This document shows, one piece after another, positions 54,916 to 63,757 of a stretch of 64,000 nt of DNA. Every line of letters begins with the position of its first letter. The stretch's first letter is position 1. The stretch is from Kiloniellaceae bacterium. Its GTDB lineage: Bacteria > Pseudomonadota > Alphaproteobacteria > Kiloniellales > Kiloniellaceae. The stretch lies in NCBI GenBank assembly GCA_021776195.1, contig JAJFGK010000061.1, positions 1 through 64,000 of the forward strand, read 5' to 3'. A program made the position numbers and the translations under genes. The notes under the pieces were generated by a model. That model saw only the letters and a list, made by a program, of their open reading frames with translations. It made no database searches and was not told the DNA's origin.

Positions 54916-56460
54916 TCAGCCTCGGTTCAGCCAGACGTCCTCGGTATAGAACACGCGGTTGAGCGGATGCACCGTCCAGCCTTCCGCGACGTCGCGGCTG
55001 GCCGTCAGCACGTCCTGGTACATCGGAATGATGTAGGGCGTGTCGCGCAGGATGATCTCCTGCGCCTTGGCATAGATTTTCGCCCGTTCCGCCGTGTCCG
55101 CGGTGGAGCGCCCCTGTTTGACCAGGTCGTCGAACTCCTTGTTGAACCAGGCCGTGTCCTCATAGGAGGCGGTGGAGGTCAGCAGCAGATTGAAGCTCGC
55201 GTCCTCGGTCGGCTGCATCCCCCAATAGGCCATGTAGAAGTTGCCCTTGCGCCAGACGTTGGCGAGATAGGTGTCATGGGGCATCGCCTGGACTTCGATG
55301 TCGAACCCGCCGGCAATCGCCATCTGCTTGATGGCGATTGCCACCTGTCCGCGGATCGCCGGGCGGTTCGAGGCGACCAGGGTCAGCTCGAGCCCGTCGG
55401 GATGCCCGGCCTCCGCCAGCAGCGCCTTGGCGGCTTTCGGATCGTAGGCGATCTCCGGCGTGTCGATGGCGTACTGGAACTCGGGCGAAAGGATGTTGTC
55501 GTAGGCTGGGCGGCCGAGGCCCTCCAGGACCAGATCGACCAGCAACTGACGGTCGATCGACAAGGCCAGGGCCTTGCGGACCCGGATGTCGTCGAAGGGC
55601 GGCTGGTCCTGGCGCATCACGACATTGACATAGCGCCCCGCGGGCACGCGCAGCGCATTGCTGCCCGGTGCGGCCGCGATTCGCGCATAGTCGGCTTGCT
55701 GCACGTTCAGCATGACATCCATCTGGCCCGACAGGTAGTTGGCGGTCTCGGCGGCCAAATCGGGGAAGAGATGCATCTCCACCGCATCGAGATAGGGCCT
55801 GCCCTCCAGGTAGTAGTTGTCGTTGCGCACCAACCGGGTGACCCGGGCCGAATCGTAGCTTTCGAGCTTGAACGCGCCGGTGCCGTTCGGTTTCGTCTCC
55901 AGATCGCTGCGATCGCCGGCCAGCGCCGCGGCCGAGACGATCCGTGCGTTGGCATGGGCGGTCGAAATCGGCAGATCGGCATAGGGGGCGTTCAGGTTGA
56001 AGCGCACGGTGAGGTCGTCGACGGCCTCGACCCCCTCGATCATGTCCAGTACCGAGCGGGCCGGCGATCCGAAGTCGGGATCGAGAATGGCCCGGAAGGT
56101 GGCCACGACGTCGGCGGAGGTAAAGGGCGTGCCATCGTGGAAGGTCACGCCCGGCCGCAGATTGAAGGTGAAGACCGTCGCGTCGTCGTTGGCGTCCCAG
56201 CCGGTCGCGAGATCCGGATCGGCGGCGTTCTTGCCCGGCGCGATCCGCGTCAGACCGGAGTAGAGCATATCCACACAAGGATATTCCGCCGGTCCCGAGA
56301 GCTGCATCACGTTGAGCGTCGCAATCCGGGTCGAGTGGCTGATCTTCAGCGTACCGCCGCGTTTCGGCGTTCCCGCCTGTGCGAAGCGGAGTGCCGGTAT
56401 CGTTGCGGCCGCGGCCAGGCCGAAGACAACCTGACGACGGTTCGGTCTAAAGTCGCTCAT
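54916..56460 (-). CDS. Dipeptide-type ABC substrate-binding protein, Tat exported
   Basis: This 514-residue SBP family 5 protein has a leader 'RRQVVFGLAAAATIPALRFAQAG' and the mature motifs 'FTFNLRPGVTFHDGTPFTSADVVATF' and 'IRVRKALALSIDRQLLVDLVL'. The ATG at 56460 follows GGAGGGTGAGCG. It is the first transporter gene after the M24 hydrolase gene (40 bases), and the set M24-SBP-DppB-DppC-DppDF-M20 reads as one operon for import and hydrolysis. Confidence 0.93.
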   Translation of the reverse strand: MSDFRPNRRQVVFGLAAAATIPALRFAQAGTPKRGGTLKISHSTRIATLNVMQLSGPAEYPCVDMLYSGLTRIAPGKNAADPDLATGWDANDDATVFTFNLRPGVTFHDGTPFTSADVVATFRAILDPDFGSPARSVLDMIEGVEAVDDLTVRFNLNAPYADLPISTAHANARIVSAAALAGDRSDLETKPNGTGAFKLESYDSARVTRLVRNDNYYLEGRPYLDAVEMHLFPDLAAETANYLSGQMDVMLNVQQADYARIAAAPGSNALRVPAGRYVNVVMRQDQPPFDDIRVRKALALSIDRQLLVDLVLEGLGRPAYDNILSPEFQYAIDTPEIAYDPKAAKALLAEAGHPDGLELTLVASNRPAIRGQVAIAIKQMAIAGGFDIEVQAMPHDTYLANVWRKGNFYMAYWGMQPTEDASFNLLLTSTASYEDTAWFNKEFDDLVKQGRSTADTAERAKIYAKAQEIILRDTPYIIPMYQDVLTASRDVAEGWTVHPLNRVFYTEDVWLNRG

Positions 56461-56500
56461 TCGCTCACCCTCCTCTGTTTTTTCTCGCTGCGCGTGTTTT

Positions 56501-57679
56501 CTAGCCAATGACCGTCAGCTCGTCGGGCAGCCCGGTCAGGACGTCCGGCGCGCCGTCGGTAATCAGCAGGGTATGGCCCACGCCCATCCCGAACCCGCTG
56601 TCGGAATCGCCCAGCATGACATGATAGAACAGTGTCATGCCCGGCTCGCAGACCATCGGGTTGCCGGAATAGATCATCGGCGGCACGTCCATGCTCGTCG
56701 GTGCGAAGGTACAGCCGACGGAATAGCCCGTGGCGCCATAGCGATGCGCGGCATAGCCGGCGGAATCCAAACCGTCGGCATGGGCATCGAAGATCTCGCC
56801 CAGGGTACAGCCCGGGCGCGCGATCTCGGTCATCCGCTGCAAGGTGCCGCGCGCGGCATCGTACATCTTGACCTGGCGCGGATCGGGACGACCGAACAGG
56901 ATCGTCCATTCGGTCTTCACGTTGTAGCGGCGATAGGCGACAGGGTACTCGACAAGGAATTGATCCTGGGGCTCGATCCGGCGCGGCTCGGAGACGCCGC
57001 GGCCGTAGACGGCCCGGGGACCGGAGTTGAAGAGGGGCGGATTGGGCGGCATGTCGGCGCCCTCGGCCAGGATCGCGCGCAGATACTCCGCCTTGATTTC
57101 GGAATCCAGCACACCGGGCCGGCAGGCGGCGATGACGGCCTCCAGCGACAGGTCCAGGATCCGGCCGGCCCGTCGGGTGTAGTCGATCTCCGCCGGCGAT
57201 TTGATCAAACGCAGCTTGCGGATCAGGTGGTCGTCGTTGTCCAGGGTGCAGAATCCCTCGAGCGCATGCTGCACGCGCCAAAGGTTCCAGCCGGTCAGCC
57301 CGTGGGTGTTGAGCTCGATCGCGACGCGCTTTCCCTTGAGCCCGAGCTCCTCGAGGATGCCGCGCAGATCGACCGCCGGATTGGCGTCCTCGGCGTCCCA
57401 CCAGATCCGGATGTCCTCGATGGTGCTGGTCACCCGCGCCTGGATCAGGTCCGGACGACGGGTCAGCAAAACGATCGGCCCTTCGTCGGCGGTGACGACC
57501 GCGCATTGGAAAAAGACGTAGCCGCCGGTGTCGTAGCCGGTCAGCCAGAAATGGCTCTCCTGGGCGAAAACCAGCATCGCGTCGAAGCCGTTTTCGACGA
57601 GCCGCTCGCGCAGGCGGGCCTGGCGATCCATATGTTCCTGGCGGGTAAAGGGCAGGGCCGACCCCGGTTCTACGGTCAT
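56501..57679 (-). CDS. M24 pita-bread hydrolase, creatinase/DoeA-like, metal ligands absent
   Basis: This 392-residue protein has the creatinase N-terminal domain (about 14-150) and a pita-bread domain. The five metal ligands of aminopeptidase P/Xaa-Pro dipeptidase are not kept: 'FLVEYPVAYRRYNVKTEWTILFG' replaces the D...D stretch, and 'MTLFYHVMLGDSDSGFGMGVGHTLLITDG' replaces the E...E stretch. Creatinase itself is metal-free in this fold, so a C-N hydrolase acting on a guanidino or N-acyl amino acid is likely. AGGGGGTG precedes the ATG. It heads the peptide-importer operon. Confidence 0.85.
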   Translation of the reverse strand: MTVEPGSALPFTRQEHMDRQARLRERLVENGFDAMLVFAQESHFWLTGYDTGGYVFFQCAVVTADEGPIVLLTRRPDLIQARVTSTIEDIRIWWDAEDANPAVDLRGILEELGLKGKRVAIELNTHGLTGWNLWRVQHALEGFCTLDNDDHLIRKLRLIKSPAEIDYTRRAGRILDLSLEAVIAACRPGVLDSEIKAEYLRAILAEGADMPPNPPLFNSGPRAVYGRGVSEPRRIEPQDQFLVEYPVAYRRYNVKTEWTILFGRPDPRQVKMYDAARGTLQRMTEIARPGCTLGEIFDAHADGLDSAGYAAHRYGATGYSVGCTFAPTSMDVPPMIYSGNPMVCEPGMTLFYHVMLGDSDSGFGMGVGHTLLITDGAPDVLTGLPDELTVIG

Positions 57680-57783
57680 CAGTCACCCCCTGTTCGCGGT
57701 TGCCGCGCCGGCATTTCATCCTCCCCTTCACCCGACGGTATGGCCTGGTGTTTCACCCGTCAACCGGACTCATGGCGCCGGCC

Positions 57784-57829
57784 GGGGCCGGGGCCGGGGC
57801 TGGGGCCGGGGCTGGGGCCGGGGCTGGGG
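57784..57829 (+). repeat. GGGGCY hexanucleotide repeat, strong G-quadruplex former
   Basis: Seven units of GGGGCC or GGGGCT plus a final GGGG run without interruption, giving eight G4 runs with two-base loops on the plus strand. It lies between the divergent M24 gene (start 57679) and the glutamine amidotransferase gene (start 57894), probably within the 5' leader of the latter. Confidence 0.9.
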
Positions 57830-57893
57830 ATTGTCAGCTCGGGAGGACTCCTATACCTCTGGAAGGGACCGCAAACGGATGGGGGCGCGGGGT

Positions 57894-58598
57894 ATGGCGG
57901 CACGGCTTCTCTATCTCGGCAATGGACGCCAGCTGCAGTCCGTGGCCAAGTTGGACGAACGATTCGAGAGCTGGGGACTCCAGGTCGAACGGCGCTGGGC
58001 CTACGACGGCGACTTTCCCGACGACCTGGCCGGCTATGACGGCATCTATCTTTCCGGCAGCCCGCACGGCGCCTACGAGGATGTCGACTTCATCCACCGC
58101 GAACATGACCTGATCGCCGATGCCGCGGCGCGCGAAATGCCCATGCTTGGCGTGTGCTTCGGTAGTCAGATCCTGGCCTCGGCGCTCTGCGGGCGCGACC
58201 AGGTCTTTCGCCGGACCAGCTGCGAGATCGGCTACAAGGACCTGCCGGTCACCGAGGCTGCCAGGGGCGATGCGGTCTGTGGCGGTCTGGGCGAAGCGGT
58301 GCACATGTTCGTCTGGCACAATGACGAGGTGCGCGCCGCCCATGACGATATGAAAATCATCGCCCGTTCCGATGACTGCCCGAACCAGATTTGGCGCTAC
58401 CGCGACCAGCCGGTCTGGGGCATTCAGGGCCATCCCGAGATCACACTGGATCAAGCCCCGATCTGGTTCGAGGAGAACCGCGAGAGAATGGAGGACGACG
58501 GCGCCGATGTGGATCGCCTGAAGGCGCAGGCCGACCCGGCGACCGAGGCAAAAACCATGCTCACGCGCTTTGCCGATCTGGTGAAGTCGGCCGCGTGA
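57894..58598 (+). CDS. Class I glutamine amidotransferase-like hydrolase
   Basis: This 234-residue protein has the triad visible: nucleophile Cys in 'LGVCFGSQILASAL', His and Glu in 'WGIQGHPEITLD'. It resembles GuaA-type or PuuD-like stand-alone amidotransferase domains used to hydrolyse gamma-glutamyl or related amides. The ATG 57894 follows a G-rich leader. It is 23 bases upstream of a second M24 gene. The substrate is unknown. Confidence 0.88.
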   Translation: MAARLLYLGNGRQLQSVAKLDERFESWGLQVERRWAYDGDFPDDLAGYDGIYLSGSPHGAYEDVDFIHREHDLIADAAAREMPMLGVCFGSQILASALCGRDQVFRRTSCEIGYKDLPVTEAARGDAVCGGLGEAVHMFVWHNDEVRAAHDDMKIIARSDDCPNQIWRYRDQPVWGIQGHPEITLDQAPIWFEENRERMEDDGADVDRLKAQADPATEAKTMLTRFADLVKSAA

Positions 58599-58621
58599 GC
58601 CCCGAGAAGGGCGCTTTGGGC

Positions 58622-59755
58622 ATGACCGGCATCGCCAGTCCCTGGTTCGATGAATCCGAGTACGCCAGCCGTCTTGCCCGGGTTCAGGCCGCGCTTCTGG
58701 AAAGTGGCCTCGACGGATTTATCGCGTTCCAACCCGAGACCGTGACTTGGCTGACCGGGTTCTTCACCCGCGGTTACAGCAGCTTTCAATGCGCCATCGT
58801 TCCGGCCGAGGGCCAGCCGGCCATCGTCTGTCGCGATGTCGAGGCCTATTATCTCGACGCCACCAGCGTGTTTCCCGAGCGCGCCCTCTGGACCGACAGC
58901 GACGCCCCGGTGAACGTCGCCGCCCAGGCCATCGCCGAACGGCTGGGCAGAACCGCGCGGCTCGGCATCGAGCTTTCGGCCTGGCCCCTGTCCGCCGGAC
59001 GCTTCGAAGCGCTCAAGGCAGGCCTGCCTGGCGCAGTCTGGCAGGACGAGAGCCGGCTCGCCGCGACCCTGCGGCTGGTGAAGTCGCCGTCCGAAATCGA
59101 CTATCAGCGCCGGGCGGGCCGGGCGGCCGAGGCGGGCATGCAGGCCGCCATCGACAGCGTCGGGGTCGGTGTCAGCGAACGTGAACTGGCGGCCGAGATC
59201 TGTGCCGCCATGATCCGCGCCGGCAGCGATCTGCCCGGGCCCGGCGTGCTGTCCTCGGGCGAGCGCGCGTTCCATCTGCACGGCGGCTATAGCGACCGGG
59301 TCCTGGAACGCGGCGATATCGTCCAGCTCGAGACCACGCCGAACGTGCGCCACTATCACGCCCGCTTCATGCGCCCGATCCGCGTCGCCGAGGCGCACGA
59401 CGAAGACCACCGCGCGGTCGAATCGTTGATCGCCATCCAGGACGCCGCCCTGGCCGAGGTGCGCCCGGGCGCGCCGGCCGCGACCGCCGACCGCGTCTAC
59501 CGCGAGGGCGTGCTGTCGGCCGGACTGCGCGACAGCTACACCAACAAGACCTTCTATTCCGTCGGGCTGCTGCTGCCGCCCTCCGGCGGCGAGCCGCTGG
59601 AGGCGGCGCCGGGCTGCAGCTGGAGCTTCGAGCCGGGCATGACCTTTCACACCTACGTACTGGCCCGCGGCTTTGGCATGTCCGAGACCATCGCCATCAC
59701 CGACAGCGGCTATGAACGCCTGACGAACTTCCCCCGCCGCCTCTTCGTCGCCTAG
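58622..59755 (+). CDS. Second M24 hydrolase, DoeA (ectoine hydrolase)-like
   Basis: This 377-residue pita-bread protein has a creatinase N-domain ('VTWLTGFFTRGYSSFQCAIV') and a C-domain ending 'FEPGMTFHTYVLARGFGMSETIAITDSG' and 'LTNFPRRLFVA', which recalls DoeA. Most metal ligands of true peptidases are replaced ('DIVQLETTPNVRHYHARFMRP'); the last Glu ('SETIAIT') remains. It is a paralogue of the gene at 56501 across the divergent promoter. No doeB-like gene is near, so ectoine use is not established. Confidence 0.83.
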   Translation: MTGIASPWFDESEYASRLARVQAALLESGLDGFIAFQPETVTWLTGFFTRGYSSFQCAIVPAEGQPAIVCRDVEAYYLDATSVFPERALWTDSDAPVNVAAQAIAERLGRTARLGIELSAWPLSAGRFEALKAGLPGAVWQDESRLAATLRLVKSPSEIDYQRRAGRAAEAGMQAAIDSVGVGVSERELAAEICAAMIRAGSDLPGPGVLSSGERAFHLHGGYSDRVLERGDIVQLETTPNVRHYHARFMRPIRVAEAHDEDHRAVESLIAIQDAALAEVRPGAPAATADRVYREGVLSAGLRDSYTNKTFYSVGLLLPPSGGEPLEAAPGCSWSFEPGMTFHTYVLARGFGMSETIAITDSGYERLTNFPRRLFVA

Positions 59756-59799
59756 GCTTTCTTGATAAATGGCGGCCATCCCGCACAAGGCACAGCCTT

Positions 59800-60005
59800 G
59801 AGCCGGGGTCTGGTTGGGGGAAAGCCGCGGCCCGAGACCCCGGCTCGGTCAGAGATGGCATCGTCATCCCGGACGCGGCTTTTCTGCAAATCTTCGATTT
59901 GGAAAGAAAAGTCAGCGAGCCGGGATCTCGGCGAAACTGAGATCAGGCGCCGGCCCGAGATTCGGGATACCTCGCTCAAACCGCCAACCGGGTTCCAGAA
60001 TGACG
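59800..60005. repeat. Intergenic palindromic repeat element
   Basis: Two inverted structures fill this gap. A 12-bp perfect stem lies at 59800-59811 and 59835-59846 (GAGCCGGGGTCT). An outer pair is CGTCATCCCGG at 59862-59872 and CCAGAATGACG at 59995-60005. The second pair has the look of dispersed alphaproteobacterial 'CGTCATcCcGG ... CC-GAATGACG' elements. It may also stop transcripts from either side. Confidence 0.6.
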
Positions 60006-60049
60006 TTCCCTGGAAAGGACTTGTCAGCAGACCCTGGAGCCTTTCCCGG

Positions 60050-61642
60050 TCAAGCAGGATCGCCCCTCGCGACAAGAATTCGTTTCAGGGCCTGCTTGTC
60101 GATCTTGCCGATCGGCAGGCGCGGCAGCTCGGCCAGGATTTCGAAGGATTTGGGCACCTTGTAGTTGGCCAGCCGGTCGCGGCACCAGGCGGCGATCTCC
60201 GCGGCGACGATAGTGGTTCCCGGCTCGGCCTGCAGGAAGGCCTGGCCGACCTCGCCGTAGACCGGATCGGACACCCCCAGCACAGCCGCCGCGGCCACCG
60301 CCGCATGGCTCTCGATGGCAATCTCGATCTCGCGCGGATAGATGTTGTAGCCGCCCGAGATGTACATTTCCTTGGAGCGCCCGACGATCGAGAGATTGCC
60401 GTCGGCGCGGACCTGGGCGATGTCGCCGGTCTTGAACCAGCCGTCCGGCGTGAAGGCCTCGCGGGTCGCGTCAGAGTTGTCGAAATAGCCCGCCATCAGC
60501 CAGCGGCCGCGCGCCTGGATCTCGCCCGCCTCGCCAGGCGCCACGGCCCGGCCCTCGGCATCGGCGACGCGCAGATCCAAGCGCGGGTCGGGCCGCCCGA
60601 TGCTATTGGCCAGCACCTCGAAATCGGCGTCGAGATCGGAATAGGTGGCATAGAGCGACAGCTCGGTCATGCCGAAAGCCGTCGCCAGGGTGCCCGGCAG
60701 CTCGTAGAGCCGGGCCACCAGATCGCGTGGCATGGGGGCGCCGGCCCAGATCAGATACTCGAGCGAGGAGAGGTCGAAATTCTCGAAGTCGGGATGGGTC
60801 ACGGCGAGATGGAACATGGTCGCGCCCTGGAGCCAGAAGGTGATCCGCTCGCGCTCGATGGTCCGCAACATGACCCGGGGATCGAAGCGGTCCATGAAGA
60901 CCAGGGTGCCGCCCACGATAATCGGGAAGAGCCCCAGCATGCCGACCCCGGCGATGTGGTTGATCGGCATGTTGTGCAACAGTCGCAGGCCCGTTTTGGA
61001 GGGCCAGCGGTCGTTCTCGACCAGGGCGCCCAGCATCAGGCCATAGTGCCGGATCATCGCCCCCTTGGGTTCGCCGGTGGTGCCCGAGGTAAAGATGATC
61101 ACCGCGGTGTCGTCGGGTGAAATCGTGGTCTGGCGCTCCCGCAGCGTTGCGTCCCGCCGGTCGGTCCGGTCGACGAATTCGGCGTAGGGCCGGGCGCCGG
61201 GCAGCGCGCCCTCGACGGCGATCAGGGTCTCGACAAAGCCGAACTCGGCGGTCAGGGCGGCGAACTCTTCGTCGTAGCGCCGGCCTTCGATCTCGGGCAG
61301 CGCGAAGATCACCTTGGGCCGCGCCTTGCCCACAACGTAGCGCAACTCGGCCAGACGGTAGCGGGGATGAAGGCCGACCCAGATCGCGCCGATCTCGGTC
61401 ACCGCCAGCAGGACGATGATGAATTCGGGGCGCGGCGTCGACAGCAGGGCGACCCGGTCGCCGGGCGCCACGCCCAGGGCCAGGAGGCCCTTGGCACAGG
61501 CCGCCACCTCGGCCGCCAGGTCGCGGTAGTTCAGGCGCCGCTCGCCCCAGACCACCGCGTCGGCTTCCGGCCTCTCGGCCGCCCAGCGCCACAGCGCCGC
61601 GCCGACCCGCTGGTCCAATCCCGCAAAAGGCTCCGCCGTCAT
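60050..61642 (-). CDS. AMP-forming acyl-CoA synthetase/ligase
   Basis: This 530-residue ANL enzyme has 'VIIFTSGTTGEPKGAMI' for AMP, 'YLIWAGAPMPRDLVARLYELPG', 'GWFKTGDIAQVRADGNLSIVGRSKEMYISGGYNIYPREIE' and catalytic K in 'RLPIGKIDKQALKR'. It activates a fatty or other carboxylic acid to the CoA thioester. The ATG 61642 follows GGGGGAGG. The acid cannot be identified. Confidence 0.92.
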   Translation of the reverse strand: MTAEPFAGLDQRVGAALWRWAAERPEADAVVWGERRLNYRDLAAEVAACAKGLLALGVAPGDRVALLSTPRPEFIIVLLAVTEIGAIWVGLHPRYRLAELRYVVGKARPKVIFALPEIEGRRYDEEFAALTAEFGFVETLIAVEGALPGARPYAEFVDRTDRRDATLRERQTTISPDDTAVIIFTSGTTGEPKGAMIRHYGLMLGALVENDRWPSKTGLRLLHNMPINHIAGVGMLGLFPIIVGGTLVFMDRFDPRVMLRTIERERITFWLQGATMFHLAVTHPDFENFDLSSLEYLIWAGAPMPRDLVARLYELPGTLATAFGMTELSLYATYSDLDADFEVLANSIGRPDPRLDLRVADAEGRAVAPGEAGEIQARGRWLMAGYFDNSDATREAFTPDGWFKTGDIAQVRADGNLSIVGRSKEMYISGGYNIYPREIEIAIESHAAVAAAAVLGVSDPVYGEVGQAFLQAEPGTTIVAAEIAAWCRDRLANYKVPKSFEILAELPRLPIGKIDKQALKRILVARGDPA

Positions 61643-61796
61643 GGCGCGCGCCTCCCCCTTAGCCTTCGTGAACGGCGGCAAGTTTTATGGATAGGCTCTC
61701 CTGTGGCAAGCTGCCGGGTCCGCAAGCGGATAAGGCGTTTCTTAAAGGTCCCACAATAGGGTTTCGCCGGGTCGGATACGGCACAAAGGTCAGGCC

Positions 61797-62465
61797 ATGC
61801 CCTGGAAATGGTGGCTACTCGCAATCCCGGTCGTCGCCCTCTTGGTCTTCTTCACCCATGAAGACCTGGGCTTCTGGCCGTCGCTCGCCTTCTTCTCCCT
61901 GGCGATGCTCGCCGGGTTTTATCTCTACGGCCAGGACAGCCGACGCCTGACCGCCGTCTTGAAGCCCCTCGCCCGGCGCTACGGCGGCAGCCTGAGCGCC
62001 GCCACGATCCTGTCCTATCCGCAATTGCGTTTCGAGGCCGGCGGCCGTCCCATTGCCGTGCATTTCATGCCCAACGGCGGCGCCAACGGTCCGCCGGGCC
62101 CTTTCACCGCAGTGGCCTTGACCCTGCCCTTCGACAGCTCGATTGAATCCTCGGCGGTGCTCTCCCCGGCGCTCGTGCGCGGCGCCGTCGCCGCCCTGGC
62201 CCCCGACTGGCAGGCAACCACCGGGGACGCGGCTTTCGATCAGGCCTTTCGCCTTGGCGGCAAGGACCAGGCCGCCATGGCGGCGTTGCTCGACGAGGCC
62301 CTGCGCCGACAACTTTTGGCCTCGAGCCTCCCGAAGCTGCGCGTGAACCTGCGCGGCGCCGAGATCGGCATCCACATGGACGGTCTCGCCAAGACGACCG
62401 CGGAGATCGAGGAGATGGTCGGCCTCGCCCAGGAAGTGGCGAATCGCTGCAGCCAGACGGGCTAG
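61797..62465 (+). CDS. Small membrane-anchored protein of unknown function
   Basis: This 222-residue protein has two N-terminal helices (about 5-20 and 27-44) and a soluble domain with no motif I recognise. It starts 'MPWKWWLLAIPVVALLVFF'. It stands alone between convergent and divergent neighbours. Coding bias is typical for the window, so it is likely real. Confidence 0.65.
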   Translation: MPWKWWLLAIPVVALLVFFTHEDLGFWPSLAFFSLAMLAGFYLYGQDSRRLTAVLKPLARRYGGSLSAATILSYPQLRFEAGGRPIAVHFMPNGGANGPPGPFTAVALTLPFDSSIESSAVLSPALVRGAVAALAPDWQATTGDAAFDQAFRLGGKDQAAMAALLDEALRRQLLASSLPKLRVNLRGAEIGIHMDGLAKTTAEIEEMVGLAQEVANRCSQTG

Positions 62466-62478
62466 TGGAAAGATTTCC

Positions 62479-63642
62479 CTAGTTCTGGCCCAGGTCGATC
62501 GGCCGCATCAAGGCGCTCGGCAGCTGGTCCACGGCGGTGCAGCCCAGTTGGCTCATGCTCGAGCGCAGCTCTTCCTTCAAGACCGTCATGACGTGATCGC
62601 CACCCTTCTCGCCGAGCGCCGCGACGGCGAACATGAAAGCGCGTCCTCCGAGCACGAAGTCGGCGCCCGAGGCCAGTAGACGCGCGGCGTCGAGGCCGCT
62701 GCGCAGGCCGCCATCGGCCAGAATGGCGATGTCCGGGCCGGCGGCCCGTTTGATCTCCGACAGGACCTCGACCGGCGCCGGCGCGGCATCGAGTTGGCGG
62801 CCGCCGTGGTTGGAAACCAGCATGCCGTCGACCCCGATGGTCTTGCAGCGCTCGGCATCCTCGGCCGACAGCACGCCCTTGACCACCAGCTTGCCCGGCC
62901 AGGAGTCGCGGATCGCCTTCAGGCGTTCCGGGGTCACGTGGCCGACCGTGAGCTTGGACTGGACCGCGCGGGTGATGGGGCCGCGGCCGCCGTCGGGAAG
63001 ATAGCGCTTGATGACCTCGAGGCGCGGGACCCCGGCGGACAGACTGGCAAGCGCCCAGGCCGGGTGGGTGGCGATCTGCCACAGGGTGCCCAGATCGAAG
63101 CGGAGCGGCACCGACAGACCGTTGCGCAGATCGCGTTCCCGGCGCGTGCCGGTCGGCACATCGATGGTGATCACCAGGACCGGATAACCGGCCTGCTTGG
63201 CGCGGTCGAGCAGCGAGCGCTCCATTTCGGGATCCACCGGCACATAGAGCTGGAACCAGGCGTGACTGCCGGCGATCGCCGCGATCTCCTCCAGATCGGC
63301 ACTGGCAAAGCTGCTGAGCGCGAAGGGCATGTTGTGGCGTTTGGCGGCCGCGGCCAGGATCTCGGCCGCGCGGGGCCAGATAATGCCACCCAGCCCAATC
63401 GGCGCGACCCCGAAGGGCACATCGTAACGCACACCGAAGAGCGTATGGCTGGTATCCACCGCGTTGGCGTCCCGCAGGTAACGCGGCATCAGCTTGACCC
63501 CGTCCAGCACCTCGCGGTTGCGCCGCAGACCGACCTCCGGCCCGATGCCGCCGGTGAAGAAATCATGGGCAAAGCGCGGCAGGCGCTTGCGCGCACCGGC
63601 CTCCATGACCGCCACGCTGGGGTATCGTTTGTCGAGGTCCAT
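62479..63642 (-). CDS. FMN-dependent alpha-hydroxyacid dehydrogenase (LldD-like)
   Basis: This 387-residue FMN enzyme has 'FGVAPIGLGGIIWPRAAEILAAAAKRHNMPFALSS' and 'WFQLYVPVDPEMERSLL'. The catalytic His is in 'GMLVSNHGGRQLDAAPAPVEVLSEI'. It oxidises L-lactate, mandelate or glycolate-like acids. The start ATG 63642 follows AGGGG. It lacks the long membrane loop certainty, so substrate and location remain open. Confidence 0.92.
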   Translation of the reverse strand: MDLDKRYPSVAVMEAGARKRLPRFAHDFFTGGIGPEVGLRRNREVLDGVKLMPRYLRDANAVDTSHTLFGVRYDVPFGVAPIGLGGIIWPRAAEILAAAAKRHNMPFALSSFASADLEEIAAIAGSHAWFQLYVPVDPEMERSLLDRAKQAGYPVLVITIDVPTGTRRERDLRNGLSVPLRFDLGTLWQIATHPAWALASLSAGVPRLEVIKRYLPDGGRGPITRAVQSKLTVGHVTPERLKAIRDSWPGKLVVKGVLSAEDAERCKTIGVDGMLVSNHGGRQLDAAPAPVEVLSEIKRAAGPDIAILADGGLRSGLDAARLLASGADFVLGGRAFMFAVAALGEKGGDHVMTVLKEELRSSMSQLGCTAVDQLPSALMRPIDLGQN

Positions 63643-63757
63643 GCGCTACTAGCCCCTGGTTCGGTTCCGGCCCCTGCTTTGCGGCCCTTGTCTTGTTTCG
63701 GCGGGGCCGATAGTTGTCGAAGCGGGCGACAAAGACAAGCGAGGGAGCGCAGCGGGC

